Positions 26,127 through 34,399 of a stretch of DNA of 64,000 bases are shown piece after piece. The notes beneath the pieces were generated by a model, which saw nothing but the letters and a program-made list of their open reading frames with translations, was not told the DNA's origin and made no database searches. How positions within the stretch are numbered: the first letter of the stretch is position 1; every line of letters begins with the position of its first letter. Both the position numbers and the translations under genes were made by a program. The stretch comes from Streptomyces sp. NBC_01306 (lineage in GTDB: Bacteria; Actinomycetota; Actinomycetes; Streptomycetales; Streptomycetaceae): NCBI RefSeq assembly GCF_026340465.1, contig NZ_JAPEPC010000001.1:7331501-7395500 (forward strand). The letters run 5' to 3'.

Positions 26127-26489
26127 ATGCCCGTACCCGCCGACCCCACCACTCTCCACCCGATGCCGGGCCAGCCGCGGGGACACCGTCGTCGGCAACG
26201 ACGTCTGGTTCGGGCACGGTGCCACCGTCATGCCCGGCGTACGTATCGGACACGGTGCGATCATCGCCGCCGGCTCCGTGATCACCAAGGACGTCCCCGA
26301 CTACGGCATCGTCGGCGGCAACCCTGCCCGTCTCATCCGCACCCGCTACAGCGACACGGACATTGTCCGACTACTCGCGCTGGCCTGGTGGGACTGGCCC
26401 CGGAGTACATCAGCGAGCATGTGCGGACCCTCATGTCCGGCAGCGTCGACCAGTTGCAGGATGCGGCACCCTCCCTTCCACACCCGTGA
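26127..26489 (+). pseudogene. truncated Vat-type streptogramin/xenobiotic acetyltransferase
   Basis: The start MPVPADPTTLHPMPGQPR (ATG 26127) matches the N terminus of hexapeptide acetyltransferases of the Vat/CatB family, then the sequence jumps directly to GDTVVGNDVWFGHGATVMPG and SVITKDVPDYGIVGGNPARL in another frame, which is the C-terminal left-handed beta-helix. A second shift near 26400 (inside WWDWP) returns to the first frame for EYISEHVRTLMSGSVDQLQ. So roughly 80-100 central residues are deleted and two frame changes are needed. The catalytic His region is lost. Inactive relic of a streptogramin A or chloramphenicol acetyltransferase. Confidence 0.8.
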
Positions 26490-26536
26490 CCCACCGCCCA
26501 CGCGCTCACCATCACCTCCCGGAAAGAACCGCCACC

Positions 26537-27814
26537 ATGCCCTCCGCCACCGACCGAACCCCCTTCACCGACTGGCTCGAAGGTCATGCCACCCCGCTCA
26601 GCCACCTCGACCCGACAGCTCCCCTGGACGACCTGGAACCGCTGCGTGACATCCTCGACGGTGCCCGTGTGGTCGCCCTCGGCGAACACTCCCACTTCAT
26701 CAACGAGTTCGCCGCAATGCGGCAGCGCATCCTGCGGTTCCTCGTCGAACGCTGCGGCTTCACCGTCCTGGCCTTCGAGTACGGCTTCTGCGAAGCCATA
26801 CCCCTCGACGCCTGGACCCACGGCACGGGAGCGGACGACGACCTCTCCGCACTTCTGGCAACCGCGGTCCCCATCGGGCTCCAGGAGCCGGTGCGCTACC
26901 TCCGCCGGCACAACCACACCGCCCCGGAACCGGTCCACTTCGCAGGAATCGACATTCCGGCGGCCGGTGGGTCGCTGCTCCCCGCCCTGGCCCCGGTCGC
27001 CGACTACCTCCGCCACATCGACCCGGAGACCCTGCCGACGGTCCAGAGCGCGACCACGATCGCTGCGTCCTTCGCCGGTGACTCGGCAGCCGTGGCCGCA
27101 CCCGCATGGGCACGCCTGACCGCCAACGAACAGGACACCCTCAGCGCGCTCCTGGCGCGGCTCCTCATCCGATTCCGTTCCCTGAAACCGCTGTACCTCT
27201 CCCGCGGAGACCGAGACAGCTACGACACCGCCCTGCGATGCCTGGAGGCCGCCTGCCACGGCGACTACACCTTCCGCGCCATGGCTGCCCTCTTCGCCGG
27301 AGACGGGCTCACAGCCGACACATCCGCCCGCGACCTCTACATGGCGGAGTCACTTCTCTGGCACCTCAACCGGCTTGAACCCACGGCCCGCGTCGTACTG
27401 ATGGCGCACAACGCCCACATCCAGAGAACGCCGATCGCCTTCGACGGCCGCCTCACCGGGCTCCCCATGGGGCAGCACCTGCACCACGCCCTCGGTGACG
27501 CATACTTCGCCCTCGGCCTGACCAGCGTCACCGGTCACACCGCCGACATGCATCGTGACGAGGACGCCCCCTTCGGATTCACCGTCCACAACACCCCGCT
27601 GGAACCTCCCACGCCGGGAAGCATCGAAGCGGCCTTCGCCGAGACCGGCCTCGGACTCGCTGTAGCTGATCTCCGTCAGGTTCGGGCCGAGAACCTCAGC
27701 ACCCCTGACCGGATCCGTTTGCAAGGGATCTACCAGCACACGCCAGTCGTCGACGCGTTCGACGGCATCCTCAGCACACCCGCCTCCACCACCACCGACC
27801 TGGAGAAGCCATGA
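26537..27814 (+). CDS. erythromycin esterase family protein
   Basis: 425 residues, similar to EreA/EreB (about 400-420). The family signature VVALGEHSHFINEF gives E50, H51, H53 and E57 of the catalytic centre, and later FAGIDIPAAGGS, ARVVLMAHNAHIQR and MGQHLHHALGDAYFALGL are family blocks. Ere enzymes hydrolyse the macrolactone ring of 14-membered macrolides, but many actinobacterial homologues are uncharacterised. The start ATG 26537 has a weak GGAAAG upstream. The stop overlaps the next gene by 4 nt. Confidence 0.85.
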   Translation: MPSATDRTPFTDWLEGHATPLSHLDPTAPLDDLEPLRDILDGARVVALGEHSHFINEFAAMRQRILRFLVERCGFTVLAFEYGFCEAIPLDAWTHGTGADDDLSALLATAVPIGLQEPVRYLRRHNHTAPEPVHFAGIDIPAAGGSLLPALAPVADYLRHIDPETLPTVQSATTIAASFAGDSAAVAAPAWARLTANEQDTLSALLARLLIRFRSLKPLYLSRGDRDSYDTALRCLEAACHGDYTFRAMAALFAGDGLTADTSARDLYMAESLLWHLNRLEPTARVVLMAHNAHIQRTPIAFDGRLTGLPMGQHLHHALGDAYFALGLTSVTGHTADMHRDEDAPFGFTVHNTPLEPPTPGSIEAAFAETGLGLAVADLRQVRAENLSTPDRIRLQGIYQHTPVVDAFDGILSTPASTTTDLEKP

Positions 27815-28272
27815 CCAGCAGGTTCACCGAATTGGTCGTCGATTGCCACGATCCGCAACGGCTCGCAGGCTTCTGGTGCGAAGTCCTGGACTTCACCGTG
27901 CTCGACCGGAGCGAGGGCAAAGTCGAGATCGGCTCCTGGGAGCCGACTGTCGAAGCCATCCGAGCCGGTCAGATGCCGCCAACACTGATGTTCATCCAGG
28001 TGCCCGAGGGAAAGACGGTGAAGAACCGGCTCCACCTCGACGTGAGCCCCATCGACGCCAGCACTGACGACGAAGTCGCCAGACTGCTCAGCCTCGGCGC
28101 CACCACAGTGGACGTGGGTCAAGGCGCCGCACGCAGCTGGACGGTCATGGCCGACCCCGAGGGCAACGAATTCGACGTCGTGCGCACCCTGGCACCCACA
28201 ACCCGCGTCACCCCGACTGCACAGCCAGGATTCGGCGCAGGACCGGACCGCTCCAGGACCAGCCCCGCATAG
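27811..28272 (+). CDS. VOC (glyoxalase-like) family protein
   Basis: 153 residues, translationally coupled (ATGA) to the esterase homologue. Two beta-alpha-beta-beta-beta halves: FTELVVDCHDPQRLAGFWCEVLDF and KNRLHLDVSPIDAS..DPEGNEFDVVRTL. This is the Glyoxalase_6 type common in Streptomyces, usually not true glyoxalase. VOC proteins include fosfomycin and bleomycin resistance proteins; a resistance role is suggested only by context. Confidence 0.8.
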   Translation: MTSRFTELVVDCHDPQRLAGFWCEVLDFTVLDRSEGKVEIGSWEPTVEAIRAGQMPPTLMFIQVPEGKTVKNRLHLDVSPIDASTDDEVARLLSLGATTVDVGQGAARSWTVMADPEGNEFDVVRTLAPTTRVTPTAQPGFGAGPDRSRTSPA

Positions 28273-28299
28273 CCTCGACGACGCGCGTCGGGCCAGGCC

Positions 28300-28655
28300 G
28301 GTCGTAGCGGGCCTGTCTCGAAATGGGCCTCGAACTTCGCCGCTCACACGGGTGTTCGCCGGATGTGAACACGGCCTTCGTCTGATCCTGTGCTCCGACC
28401 AAGGACACACCTGACCAGATCGCGGAGTTGCGGGCGACGTGCGTTGCCGTCACGAACGACGTCCCGGCCTCGCTCCGGGACTCGTGGTAGAGATCCGCCT
28501 CACCCTCGTCCTCCGCGCGGAACATGGGAGAAGACCTTCTTCAGGCTGCCCACCACCACGTACGGCTCCGTCACCTGTCGGAACCGTTCGGCGTCCAGAG
28601 CGACGACCTCGCCGTTCACGAACCGGAGCAGGAAAATGCTGTAACTGACGGGCAC
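28300..28655 (-). pseudogene. frameshifted hypothetical gene at the right island border
   Basis: Reading the minus strand from GTG 28655 gives SIFLLRFVNGEVVALDAERF and RQVTEPYVVVGSLKKVF, then a stop; shifting frame near 28525 gives FRAEDEGEADLYHESRSEAG and onward to about 28330. The two parts look like one small protein interrupted by a frameshift and cut short at the C terminus where the island begins. Function unknown. GGGCCTGTCTCGAAAT at 28309-28324 resembles an IS end, but no partner repeat was found. Confidence 0.45.
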
Positions 28656-28688
28656 CCTCTGCCACCCCCATGATCCGCCGGACAGCCC

Positions 28689-29813
28689 CTAGCCAGGCCC
28701 CCCGACCGTGCTGCGGCCCACGACGTCGCCCGCGCGGTCGATGCAGATGACGTCGACCGCGACGGGCGCGCCCCGCAGCACGGCCAGCGCCTGGTCGCGG
28801 GCGGCCACAGCCACCAGGTCGCCCAGCGGGACCCCCGCCGCCCGGCACAACTGCAGGGCGGCCAGCCCCGTGTTGGCCCCGGCCACCTCAGCGGCCAGCG
28901 CTTCGCCGGCGCCGCCCTGCCGGGCCAGGCCGGCCAGGAAGCCCTTGTCCACCTGGGAGCGGCCCGAGTGCAGATCGAGGTGCCCGGCCGCCAGCTTCGA
29001 CAGCTTGGCGAAACCGCCGCAGACGGTCAGCCGGTCCACCGGGTGGCGGCGCACGTACTTGAGCACGGCCCCAGCGAAGTCCCCCATGTCGAGCAGCGCG
29101 TCCTCGGGGAGCCCGTACTCGGCGACGACCGTCCGCTCCGATGTGGAGCCGGTGCACCCGGCCAGATGCGTACGTCCGGCCGCCCGCGCCACATCGACGC
29201 CCCGCCGGATCGAGTCGATCCACGCGGAGCACGAGTAGGGCACCACAATGCCCGTCGTTCCCAGGATGGAGAGGCCGCCCAGGATGCCCAGCCGGGGGTT
29301 CCAGGTGGAACGGGCGATCTCCTCACCGTGGTCGACGGAGACGGTGAGCTCGGCGTCCGCCCCCGCGCCGTGGCGCTCGGCGACGCGCGCCATGTGCTCG
29401 CGCATCATCCGGCGCGGCACCGGATTGACGGCGGGCTCGCCCACCTCCAGCGGCAGCCCGGGGCGCGTGACGGTGCCGACCCCCGGCCCCGCCCTGAACA
29501 CCACCCCCGAACCCGGCGGCAGCCGCCGGACGGTGACCCGGACCAGCGCGCCATGGGTGACGTCCGGATCGTCGCCCGCGTCCTTGACCACACCCGCTGT
29601 CGCCCGCCCGTCGCCCAGCTCCTCGACGGCCAGCGCGAACGACGGTGTCTGACCCCTGGGCAGGGTGACCGTCACCGGGTCGGGGAACTCGCCGCTCAGC
29701 AGCGCGGTGTAGGCGGCCGTGGCGGCAGCCGTCGCGCAGGCGCCGGTCGTCCAGCCGGGCCGCAGCCCGGTGTGCTTGAGTTGGGCGCTGCGGCCACCAT
29801 CCCCCTCAGCCAC
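28689..29813 (-). CDS. cbiD: cobalt-precorrin-5B (C1)-methyltransferase
   Basis: C1 methyltransferase of corrin ring synthesis. 374 residues from GTG 29813, with CGGAG about 8 nt upstream on the minus strand. Family features: RPGWTTGACATAAATAAY at the N terminus, GIVVPYSCSAWIDSIRRGV, LAGCTGSTSE and LTVCGGFAKLSKLAAGHLDLHS. CbiD is classically part of the anaerobic route, but actinobacteria with CobG lack CobF and seem to use CbiD for the C1 step. Divergent from cobK with only 11 bp between start codons. Confidence 0.93.
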   Translation of the reverse strand: MAEGDGGRSAQLKHTGLRPGWTTGACATAAATAAYTALLSGEFPDPVTVTLPRGQTPSFALAVEELGDGRATAGVVKDAGDDPDVTHGALVRVTVRRLPPGSGVVFRAGPGVGTVTRPGLPLEVGEPAVNPVPRRMMREHMARVAERHGAGADAELTVSVDHGEEIARSTWNPRLGILGGLSILGTTGIVVPYSCSAWIDSIRRGVDVARAAGRTHLAGCTGSTSERTVVAEYGLPEDALLDMGDFAGAVLKYVRRHPVDRLTVCGGFAKLSKLAAGHLDLHSGRSQVDKGFLAGLARQGGAGEALAAEVAGANTGLAALQLCRAAGVPLGDLVAVAARDQALAVLRGAPVAVDVICIDRAGDVVGRSTVGGPG

Positions 29814-29824
29814 GGAAGGCTCCG

Positions 29825-30565
29825 ATGCACGTACTGATACTCGGCGGCACCACCGAGGCCCGGCGGGTCGCCGCCGGCCTGCACCCCGGGGCCCGCGTCA
29901 CCAGTTCGCTGGCCGGGCGGGTCGCACGGCCCGTGCTGCCGCCCGGAGAGATCCGTATCGGCGGATTCGGCGGAGCCGGGGGACTGGCGCAGTGGCTGCG
30001 CGAGCACGAGGTCGACGCGCTCATCGACGCGACCCATCCTTTCGCCGGAACCATCAGTTTCAACGCGGCTTCGGCCGCTGCCACCGCCCATGTTCCCCTG
30101 CTCGCTGTGCGCAGGCCCGGGTGGGTGGCGGGGGAGGGCGACGACTGGCACCCGGCGGACTCCCTGGAGCAGGCCGCCGGAATGCTCCCGGCGCTGGGGC
30201 GGCGGATCTTTCTCACCACCGGACGGATGGGCCTCGCCGCGTTCGCGGCCCTGGACGGACTCTGGTTCCTGGTGCGGTCGGTCGACGCCCCGCACCCCCC
30301 GTACCCGCTGCACATGGAGACCCTGCTCGACCGGGGACCCTTCGCCCTGGACGGCGAGAGGGCGCTGCTGCGCGAGCACCGGATCGACGTACTGGTCACC
30401 AAGGACAGCGGAGGACCGGCCACCGCGGCCAAGCTCACCGCGGCACGGGAGGCCGGGCTTCCGGTGGTCGTCGTCCGCCGCCCCGCCGTCCCCGGCGGCG
30501 TACAGGTCGTGGGGACCCCGGAGGAAGCGATCCTATGGATACAGGACCGGCAGGGCACGGCCTGA
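29825..30565 (+). CDS. cobK: precorrin-6A reductase
   Basis: NADPH-dependent reduction of precorrin-6A to the dihydro form. 246 residues; HVLILGGTTEARRVAAGL at the N terminus, DALIDATHPFAGTISFNAA and the C-terminal VLVTKDSGGPATAAKLTAA are CobK/CbiJ hallmarks. GGAAGG at 29814-29819 precedes the ATG by 5 nt. Convergent with cobIJ, 27 bp apart. Confidence 0.93.
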   Translation: MHVLILGGTTEARRVAAGLHPGARVTSSLAGRVARPVLPPGEIRIGGFGGAGGLAQWLREHEVDALIDATHPFAGTISFNAASAAATAHVPLLAVRRPGWVAGEGDDWHPADSLEQAAGMLPALGRRIFLTTGRMGLAAFAALDGLWFLVRSVDAPHPPYPLHMETLLDRGPFALDGERALLREHRIDVLVTKDSGGPATAAKLTAAREAGLPVVVVRRPAVPGGVQVVGTPEEAILWIQDRQGTA

Positions 30566-30592
30566 GCCCTGTCCGCCGCGGCCCACGACCGC

Positions 30593-32104
30593 TTACCCCT
30601 CGGGATAGGTCCGGGGAGTCCAGACGATCTCCTCCCCGTCGCCCCGCCGCACCGTCCGCGTCTGTGAAGAGCCCACCAGCAGGATCGTGCGCATGTCGAC
30701 CTCGGCCGGATCGAGCGCCCCGAGCCGCACGATCCGGACACTCTCGCCGGGGCCGCCGACATCCCGGCCCAGCACCACGGGCGTGTCCGGTGAACGGTGC
30801 TCAAGAAGCAGGTCACGGGCCTTGCCGACCTGCCAGGTCCGGCTGCGGGAGCCCGGGTTGTACAGCGCCAGCACCAGGTCGGCCGCCGCGGCGGCGCGCA
30901 GCCGCTCCGCGATCACCTCCCACGGCTTGAGCCGGTCCGAGAGCGAGATCGTGGCGTAGTCGTGCCCGAGCGGCGCACCCGCACGGGCGGCAGCCGCGTT
31001 GGCGGCGGTCACCCCGGGCAGCACCCGCACCGGAACATCGCGGTACACGTCCTGGGCCGCGACCTCCAGTACGGCGGTGGCCATGGCGAACACACCGGGA
31101 TCACCACCGGACACCACGGCGACCTTGTGCCCGCGCCTGGCCAGGTCGAGTGCGAACTCGGCGCGCTCCGACTCCACCTTGTTGTCGGAGCCGTGCCGCC
31201 GCTGCCCCGGCCGGACCGGGACCCGGTCCAGATACGTGGTGTAGCCCACCAGGTCGTCCGCGGCCGCCAGCGCGCCCCGGGTCTCCGGGGTGAGCCAGAG
31301 CGGGCCCGCGGGACCGGTGCCGACCACGACGACGTCACCGTGCTCCCGTACCGGCTCGGGCGCGCCGACGCGGCTCGGCAGCACCGCAACCGAGAAGTAC
31401 GGCACCGATCCGGCCTCCACGTCGGCCAGTTCGCCGGTGCGCTCCCCCGGCATCGTGGCGCGCTCGACATAGCGGGCCTCGGCCATCCGGCCCGACCGCC
31501 CCACCGCACGGTGCACCGCGGGGAAGGTGCGGCCCAGCTTCATGACCACAGCGGAGTCCGTCGACGCCAGACGCGCCGTCAGCTCCTCCTCGGGCAGCGT
31601 GCCCGGCAGGATCGTCAGCACCTCCTCGCCCTCGACGAGTGGCACACCGAGCCGGGCGGCGGCCGCGCTCACCGAGGTCACCCCCGGGATCACCTCGGTC
31701 GGATAGCGGTCCGCCAGCCGCTTGTGCATGTGCATGTACGAGCCGTAGAAGAGCGGATCGCCCTCGGCGAGCACCGCCACCGTGCGGCCCGCGTCGAGAT
31801 GTGCGGCAAGCCGGGCCGCCGCCTCGGCGTAGAACTCCTCCATCGCGCCCCGGTATCCGCCGGGGTGGTCGGTCGTCTCGGTGGTCACCGGGTAGACCAG
31901 CGCCTCCTCGATGTGGTCGGCGCGGATGTGCCCGGCCGCGATGGACCGGGCTATGGACCGGCCGTGCCGGGCGCTGTGGAACGCGATGACGTCCGCCTGC
32001 GCGATGACCTCCACCGCGCGTACGGTCATCAGCGACGGGTCACCGGGGCCGAGCCCGACTCCGTACAGCCGCCCGGTGCTCTGCTCGCTCATGCTGCTGT
32101 TCAT
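30593..32104 (-). CDS. cobIJ: fused precorrin-2 C20- and precorrin-3B C17-methyltransferase
   Basis: 503 residues holding two tetrapyrrole methylases. Residues 1-~245 are CobI (YGVGLGPGDPSLMTVRAVE, LAEGDPLFYGSYMHMHKRL); ~255-503 are CobJ (VVVVGTGPAGPLWLTPETR, VVSGGDPGVFAMA, RVLPGVTAANAAAARAG, LALYNPGSRSR). CobI methylates C20 of precorrin-2; CobJ methylates C17 with ring contraction. The natural fusion is common in actinobacteria. ATG 32104 overlaps the cobH stop by 4 nt, giving an operon cobG-cobH-cobIJ. Confidence 0.93.
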   Translation of the reverse strand: MNSSMSEQSTGRLYGVGLGPGDPSLMTVRAVEVIAQADVIAFHSARHGRSIARSIAAGHIRADHIEEALVYPVTTETTDHPGGYRGAMEEFYAEAAARLAAHLDAGRTVAVLAEGDPLFYGSYMHMHKRLADRYPTEVIPGVTSVSAAAARLGVPLVEGEEVLTILPGTLPEEELTARLASTDSAVVMKLGRTFPAVHRAVGRSGRMAEARYVERATMPGERTGELADVEAGSVPYFSVAVLPSRVGAPEPVREHGDVVVVGTGPAGPLWLTPETRGALAAADDLVGYTTYLDRVPVRPGQRRHGSDNKVESERAEFALDLARRGHKVAVVSGGDPGVFAMATAVLEVAAQDVYRDVPVRVLPGVTAANAAAARAGAPLGHDYATISLSDRLKPWEVIAERLRAAAAADLVLALYNPGSRSRTWQVGKARDLLLEHRSPDTPVVLGRDVGGPGESVRIVRLGALDPAEVDMRTILLVGSSQTRTVRRGDGEEIVWTPRTYPEG

Positions 32105-32742
32105 TCCTCTTCGCTCGCAATGGCGTTGACCGCGGCCGCCGCGATGGCACTGCCCCCGCGCCGTCCGCGCACCACCAGGTGGTCAAGGCCCGAGACGTCG
32201 TCGGCCAGCGCGTCCTTGGACTCGGCCGCGCCGACGAAACCGACCGGAACCCCGATGACCGCCGCGGGGCGCGGCGCGCCCTCGCGGACCATTTCGAGCA
32301 GCCGGAACAGGGCGGTCGGCGCGTTGCCCACGGCCACCACTGCGCCCTCCATACGGTCGCGCCACAGCTCCAGCGCCGCCGCGGTGCGCGTCGTGCCGAG
32401 CTCCGCCGCGAGGCCGGGCACGGACGGGTCGGACAGCGTGCAGACCACCTCGTTGCCGGCGGGCAGCCGCTTGCGGGTCACTCCGCTGGCGACCATCGCC
32501 ACGTCGCACAGCACGGGGGCCCCGGCGCGCAGCGCCTCGCGGGCGCGTGCCACCACCTGCGGTGTGTAGGCGAGATCGCGCACCAGGTCGACCATGCCGC
32601 AGGCGTGGATCATCCGGACGGCGACCTGGCTGACATCGGCGGGAAGTCCCGAGAGGTCCGCCTCTGCGCGGATGGTCGCAAACGACTGGCGGTAGATCGC
32701 CGGGCCGTCCTTCTCGTAGTCGAACACTGTCTTCTCGCTCAT
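32101..32742 (-). CDS. cobH: precorrin-8X methylmutase
   Basis: Moves a methyl from C11 to C12, forming hydrogenobyrinate. 213 residues with YEKDGPAIYRQSFATIRAEADL at the N terminus, VRMIHACGMVDLVRD containing the conserved active-site histidine, and VIGVPVGFVGAAESKDAL. It lies between cobG (gap 4 nt) and cobIJ (overlap 4 nt). Confidence 0.94.
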   Translation of the reverse strand: MSEKTVFDYEKDGPAIYRQSFATIRAEADLSGLPADVSQVAVRMIHACGMVDLVRDLAYTPQVVARAREALRAGAPVLCDVAMVASGVTRKRLPAGNEVVCTLSDPSVPGLAAELGTTRTAAALELWRDRMEGAVVAVGNAPTALFRLLEMVREGAPRPAAVIGVPVGFVGAAESKDALADDVSGLDHLVVRGRRGGSAIAAAAVNAIASEEE

Positions 32743-32746
32743 TTCG

Positions 32747-34054
32747 TCACTGCGTGAGGGGCGTGGTCCGGGCTTCCGCCACGGTGGCGGCGAACTCTGA
32801 GGGGTCGTTCATGGTGTCGTGCAGCCGTTCGCCGCGTACGGAGACCTCGTAACCGGCGGCCGTGGCGACCACGTCCACCCGGTCGCCGTGGGGGTGGCCG
32901 CAGCGCCGTGCGCACCCCGACCAGTACACGGGCAGGCCGCGGCCGGTGCCGGGAGCCAGTGCGGCGTCGGCGCGCACATCGGCCAGGGACTTCGCGCAGC
33001 CGGGGCGCCCGATGCACGCCCCCACCCCGTGCCAGGGGGAGCCAGGTCCGGTGATCAGTCCCGCGGTCGAGAGCCCGGCGAGCCGGGCATCGGCGGTGTC
33101 CGGGCCGAGACCGGGGAGCACCACGCCCCGCCAGGGGGTCAGCCGCAGCTCACCGCCGCCGTCGTGCAGCGCCGTGTCCGTCAGCAGGCGCCACTGGGCG
33201 GACGTGATGAGGCCGAGGGGCGCCTCGACGGAGAGCGCCGCCCGCCCGTCCGGGGCCGTTACGGTGCCGGGCGCGGGACCCGTCCCGGACGGCAGCGGTT
33301 CTGCCCGGTACCGGGCAGCGGCCGGAATGCCGGCGGCTGCCAGCCGCCCCGCCACCGCCCGGACGAACGCGGCTGCTCCGCCGGGCAGTTCCGCCACCCG
33401 CCAGGCCCCGGTACCCGCGTCACGGGCGGCGCTCAGAAAGGTCTCGGCCGCCAGCAGGGCGCTGCGGGCCGCGTGTTCGGCCGGAACGGCCAGCATCTCC
33501 GGCGCCCCGCCGGTGCACAGCAGCGCGCCATCGCCCGGAGAAGCGATCAACGTCACATCGGCGCCGAGGCCGGCCACATCGCAGCGGCCGTCGTCGAGCG
33601 CGAACAGAAACCGTCCGGACAGCCCGGCGGCCGCTTCGCAGGCACAGAGCAGCGCGTCCAACCCCCTTGCCCAGCCCTGCACATCGGCCGTTCCCCGACC
33701 GTCGAGCCCGCACAGCGGGGAGGCCACGACATTACGGGCCCGCTCATGGCGAACGGAGGGCAGCAGCCCGGCGTCCACGAGGACCACGGCGAGCTCCTGG
33801 CCGTGGTCCTGGGCCAGCCCGCGCAGTTGCACATTGCCGCGCGACGTCAGATGCAGCGCCCCGTCGCCCAGCCGCAGCGCGACGTCCAGCAGCGCCCTGG
33901 CCTGCGGAACCGTCAGTACGCCCGCCGGAATCCTGACCCGCGCCAGCGCGCCGTCGTCCGCCGTGTGCAGGCGCAGGCTGCCCGGACACGCGTCACCGCG
34001 GTCACGCCGGACGGCGGGCTCCGGCGGGGGCGGAGGTGCGGAGGAGTGAGGCAT
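32747..34054 (-). CDS. cobG: precorrin-3B synthase
   Basis: Oxygen-dependent C20 hydroxylation and lactone formation on precorrin-3A, the step that marks the aerobic route. 435 residues from ATG 34054 (an ATG at 34066 is possible; neither has a strong ribosome site). Sulfite/nitrite-reductase-like fold with the [4Fe-4S]/siroheme-type cysteines C347-x5-C353 and C381-x3-C385 (CIGRPGCAKS, WSGCARRCGHP) and LHLTSRGNVQLRGL. First gene of cobG-cobH-cobIJ and divergent from the riboswitch-cobN unit. Confidence 0.9.
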   Translation of the reverse strand: MPHSSAPPPPPEPAVRRDRGDACPGSLRLHTADDGALARVRIPAGVLTVPQARALLDVALRLGDGALHLTSRGNVQLRGLAQDHGQELAVVLVDAGLLPSVRHERARNVVASPLCGLDGRGTADVQGWARGLDALLCACEAAAGLSGRFLFALDDGRCDVAGLGADVTLIASPGDGALLCTGGAPEMLAVPAEHAARSALLAAETFLSAARDAGTGAWRVAELPGGAAAFVRAVAGRLAAAGIPAAARYRAEPLPSGTGPAPGTVTAPDGRAALSVEAPLGLITSAQWRLLTDTALHDGGGELRLTPWRGVVLPGLGPDTADARLAGLSTAGLITGPGSPWHGVGACIGRPGCAKSLADVRADAALAPGTGRGLPVYWSGCARRCGHPHGDRVDVVATAAGYEVSVRGERLHDTMNDPSEFAATVAEARTTPLTQ

Positions 34055-34184
34055 GGCGGCGAGCATACCGACCGGCCCACAGGGGCCATGTCCTGCACCG
34101 ATGTGACTGCGCGTACAGAACGGGTGCGCCGATGGCAGCATCCCGAGGCCCACTGCCCGCCGCCCGTCAAGGTCGTTACTATGC

Positions 34185-34345
34185 TTGTCGGCGGGCCGTT
34201 CGGCCCGCCATCGCCTAAGACGGCGACAGGGGAGGAAGCCCGGTGAGATTCCGGCGCGGTCCCGCCACTGTGAGCCCGGCCCCTGGAGCCGGGTGAGCCA
34301 GGAACTCCCTTCCCCCAGCTCTCGGCTCCGCTTGAGCAGGGGGGA
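34185..34345 (+). promoter_or_regulatory. cobalamin riboswitch upstream of cobN
   Basis: Contains the conserved segments GGAAGCCCGGTGAGATTCCG (34233-34252), GCGGTCCCGCCACTGTGAGCC with the B12 box GCCACTG at 34264-34270, and GCCAGGAACTC at 34297-34307. Downstream, CCCCCAGCTC and GAGCAGGGGG (about 34313-34344) form a hairpin that could be the expression-platform element. Adenosylcobalamin binding is expected to switch off cobN. Confidence 0.92.
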
Positions 34346-34399
34346 CCCGATTCCTACACAGCCCGGGGCGCGGATACCCCGAGGAAGGCCCGACGCCGC

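Noticed and set aside
28309..28324. IS terminal repeat GGGCCTGTCTCGAAAT
   Set aside because: No matching inverted partner was found near 23.1 kb or elsewhere in the island.
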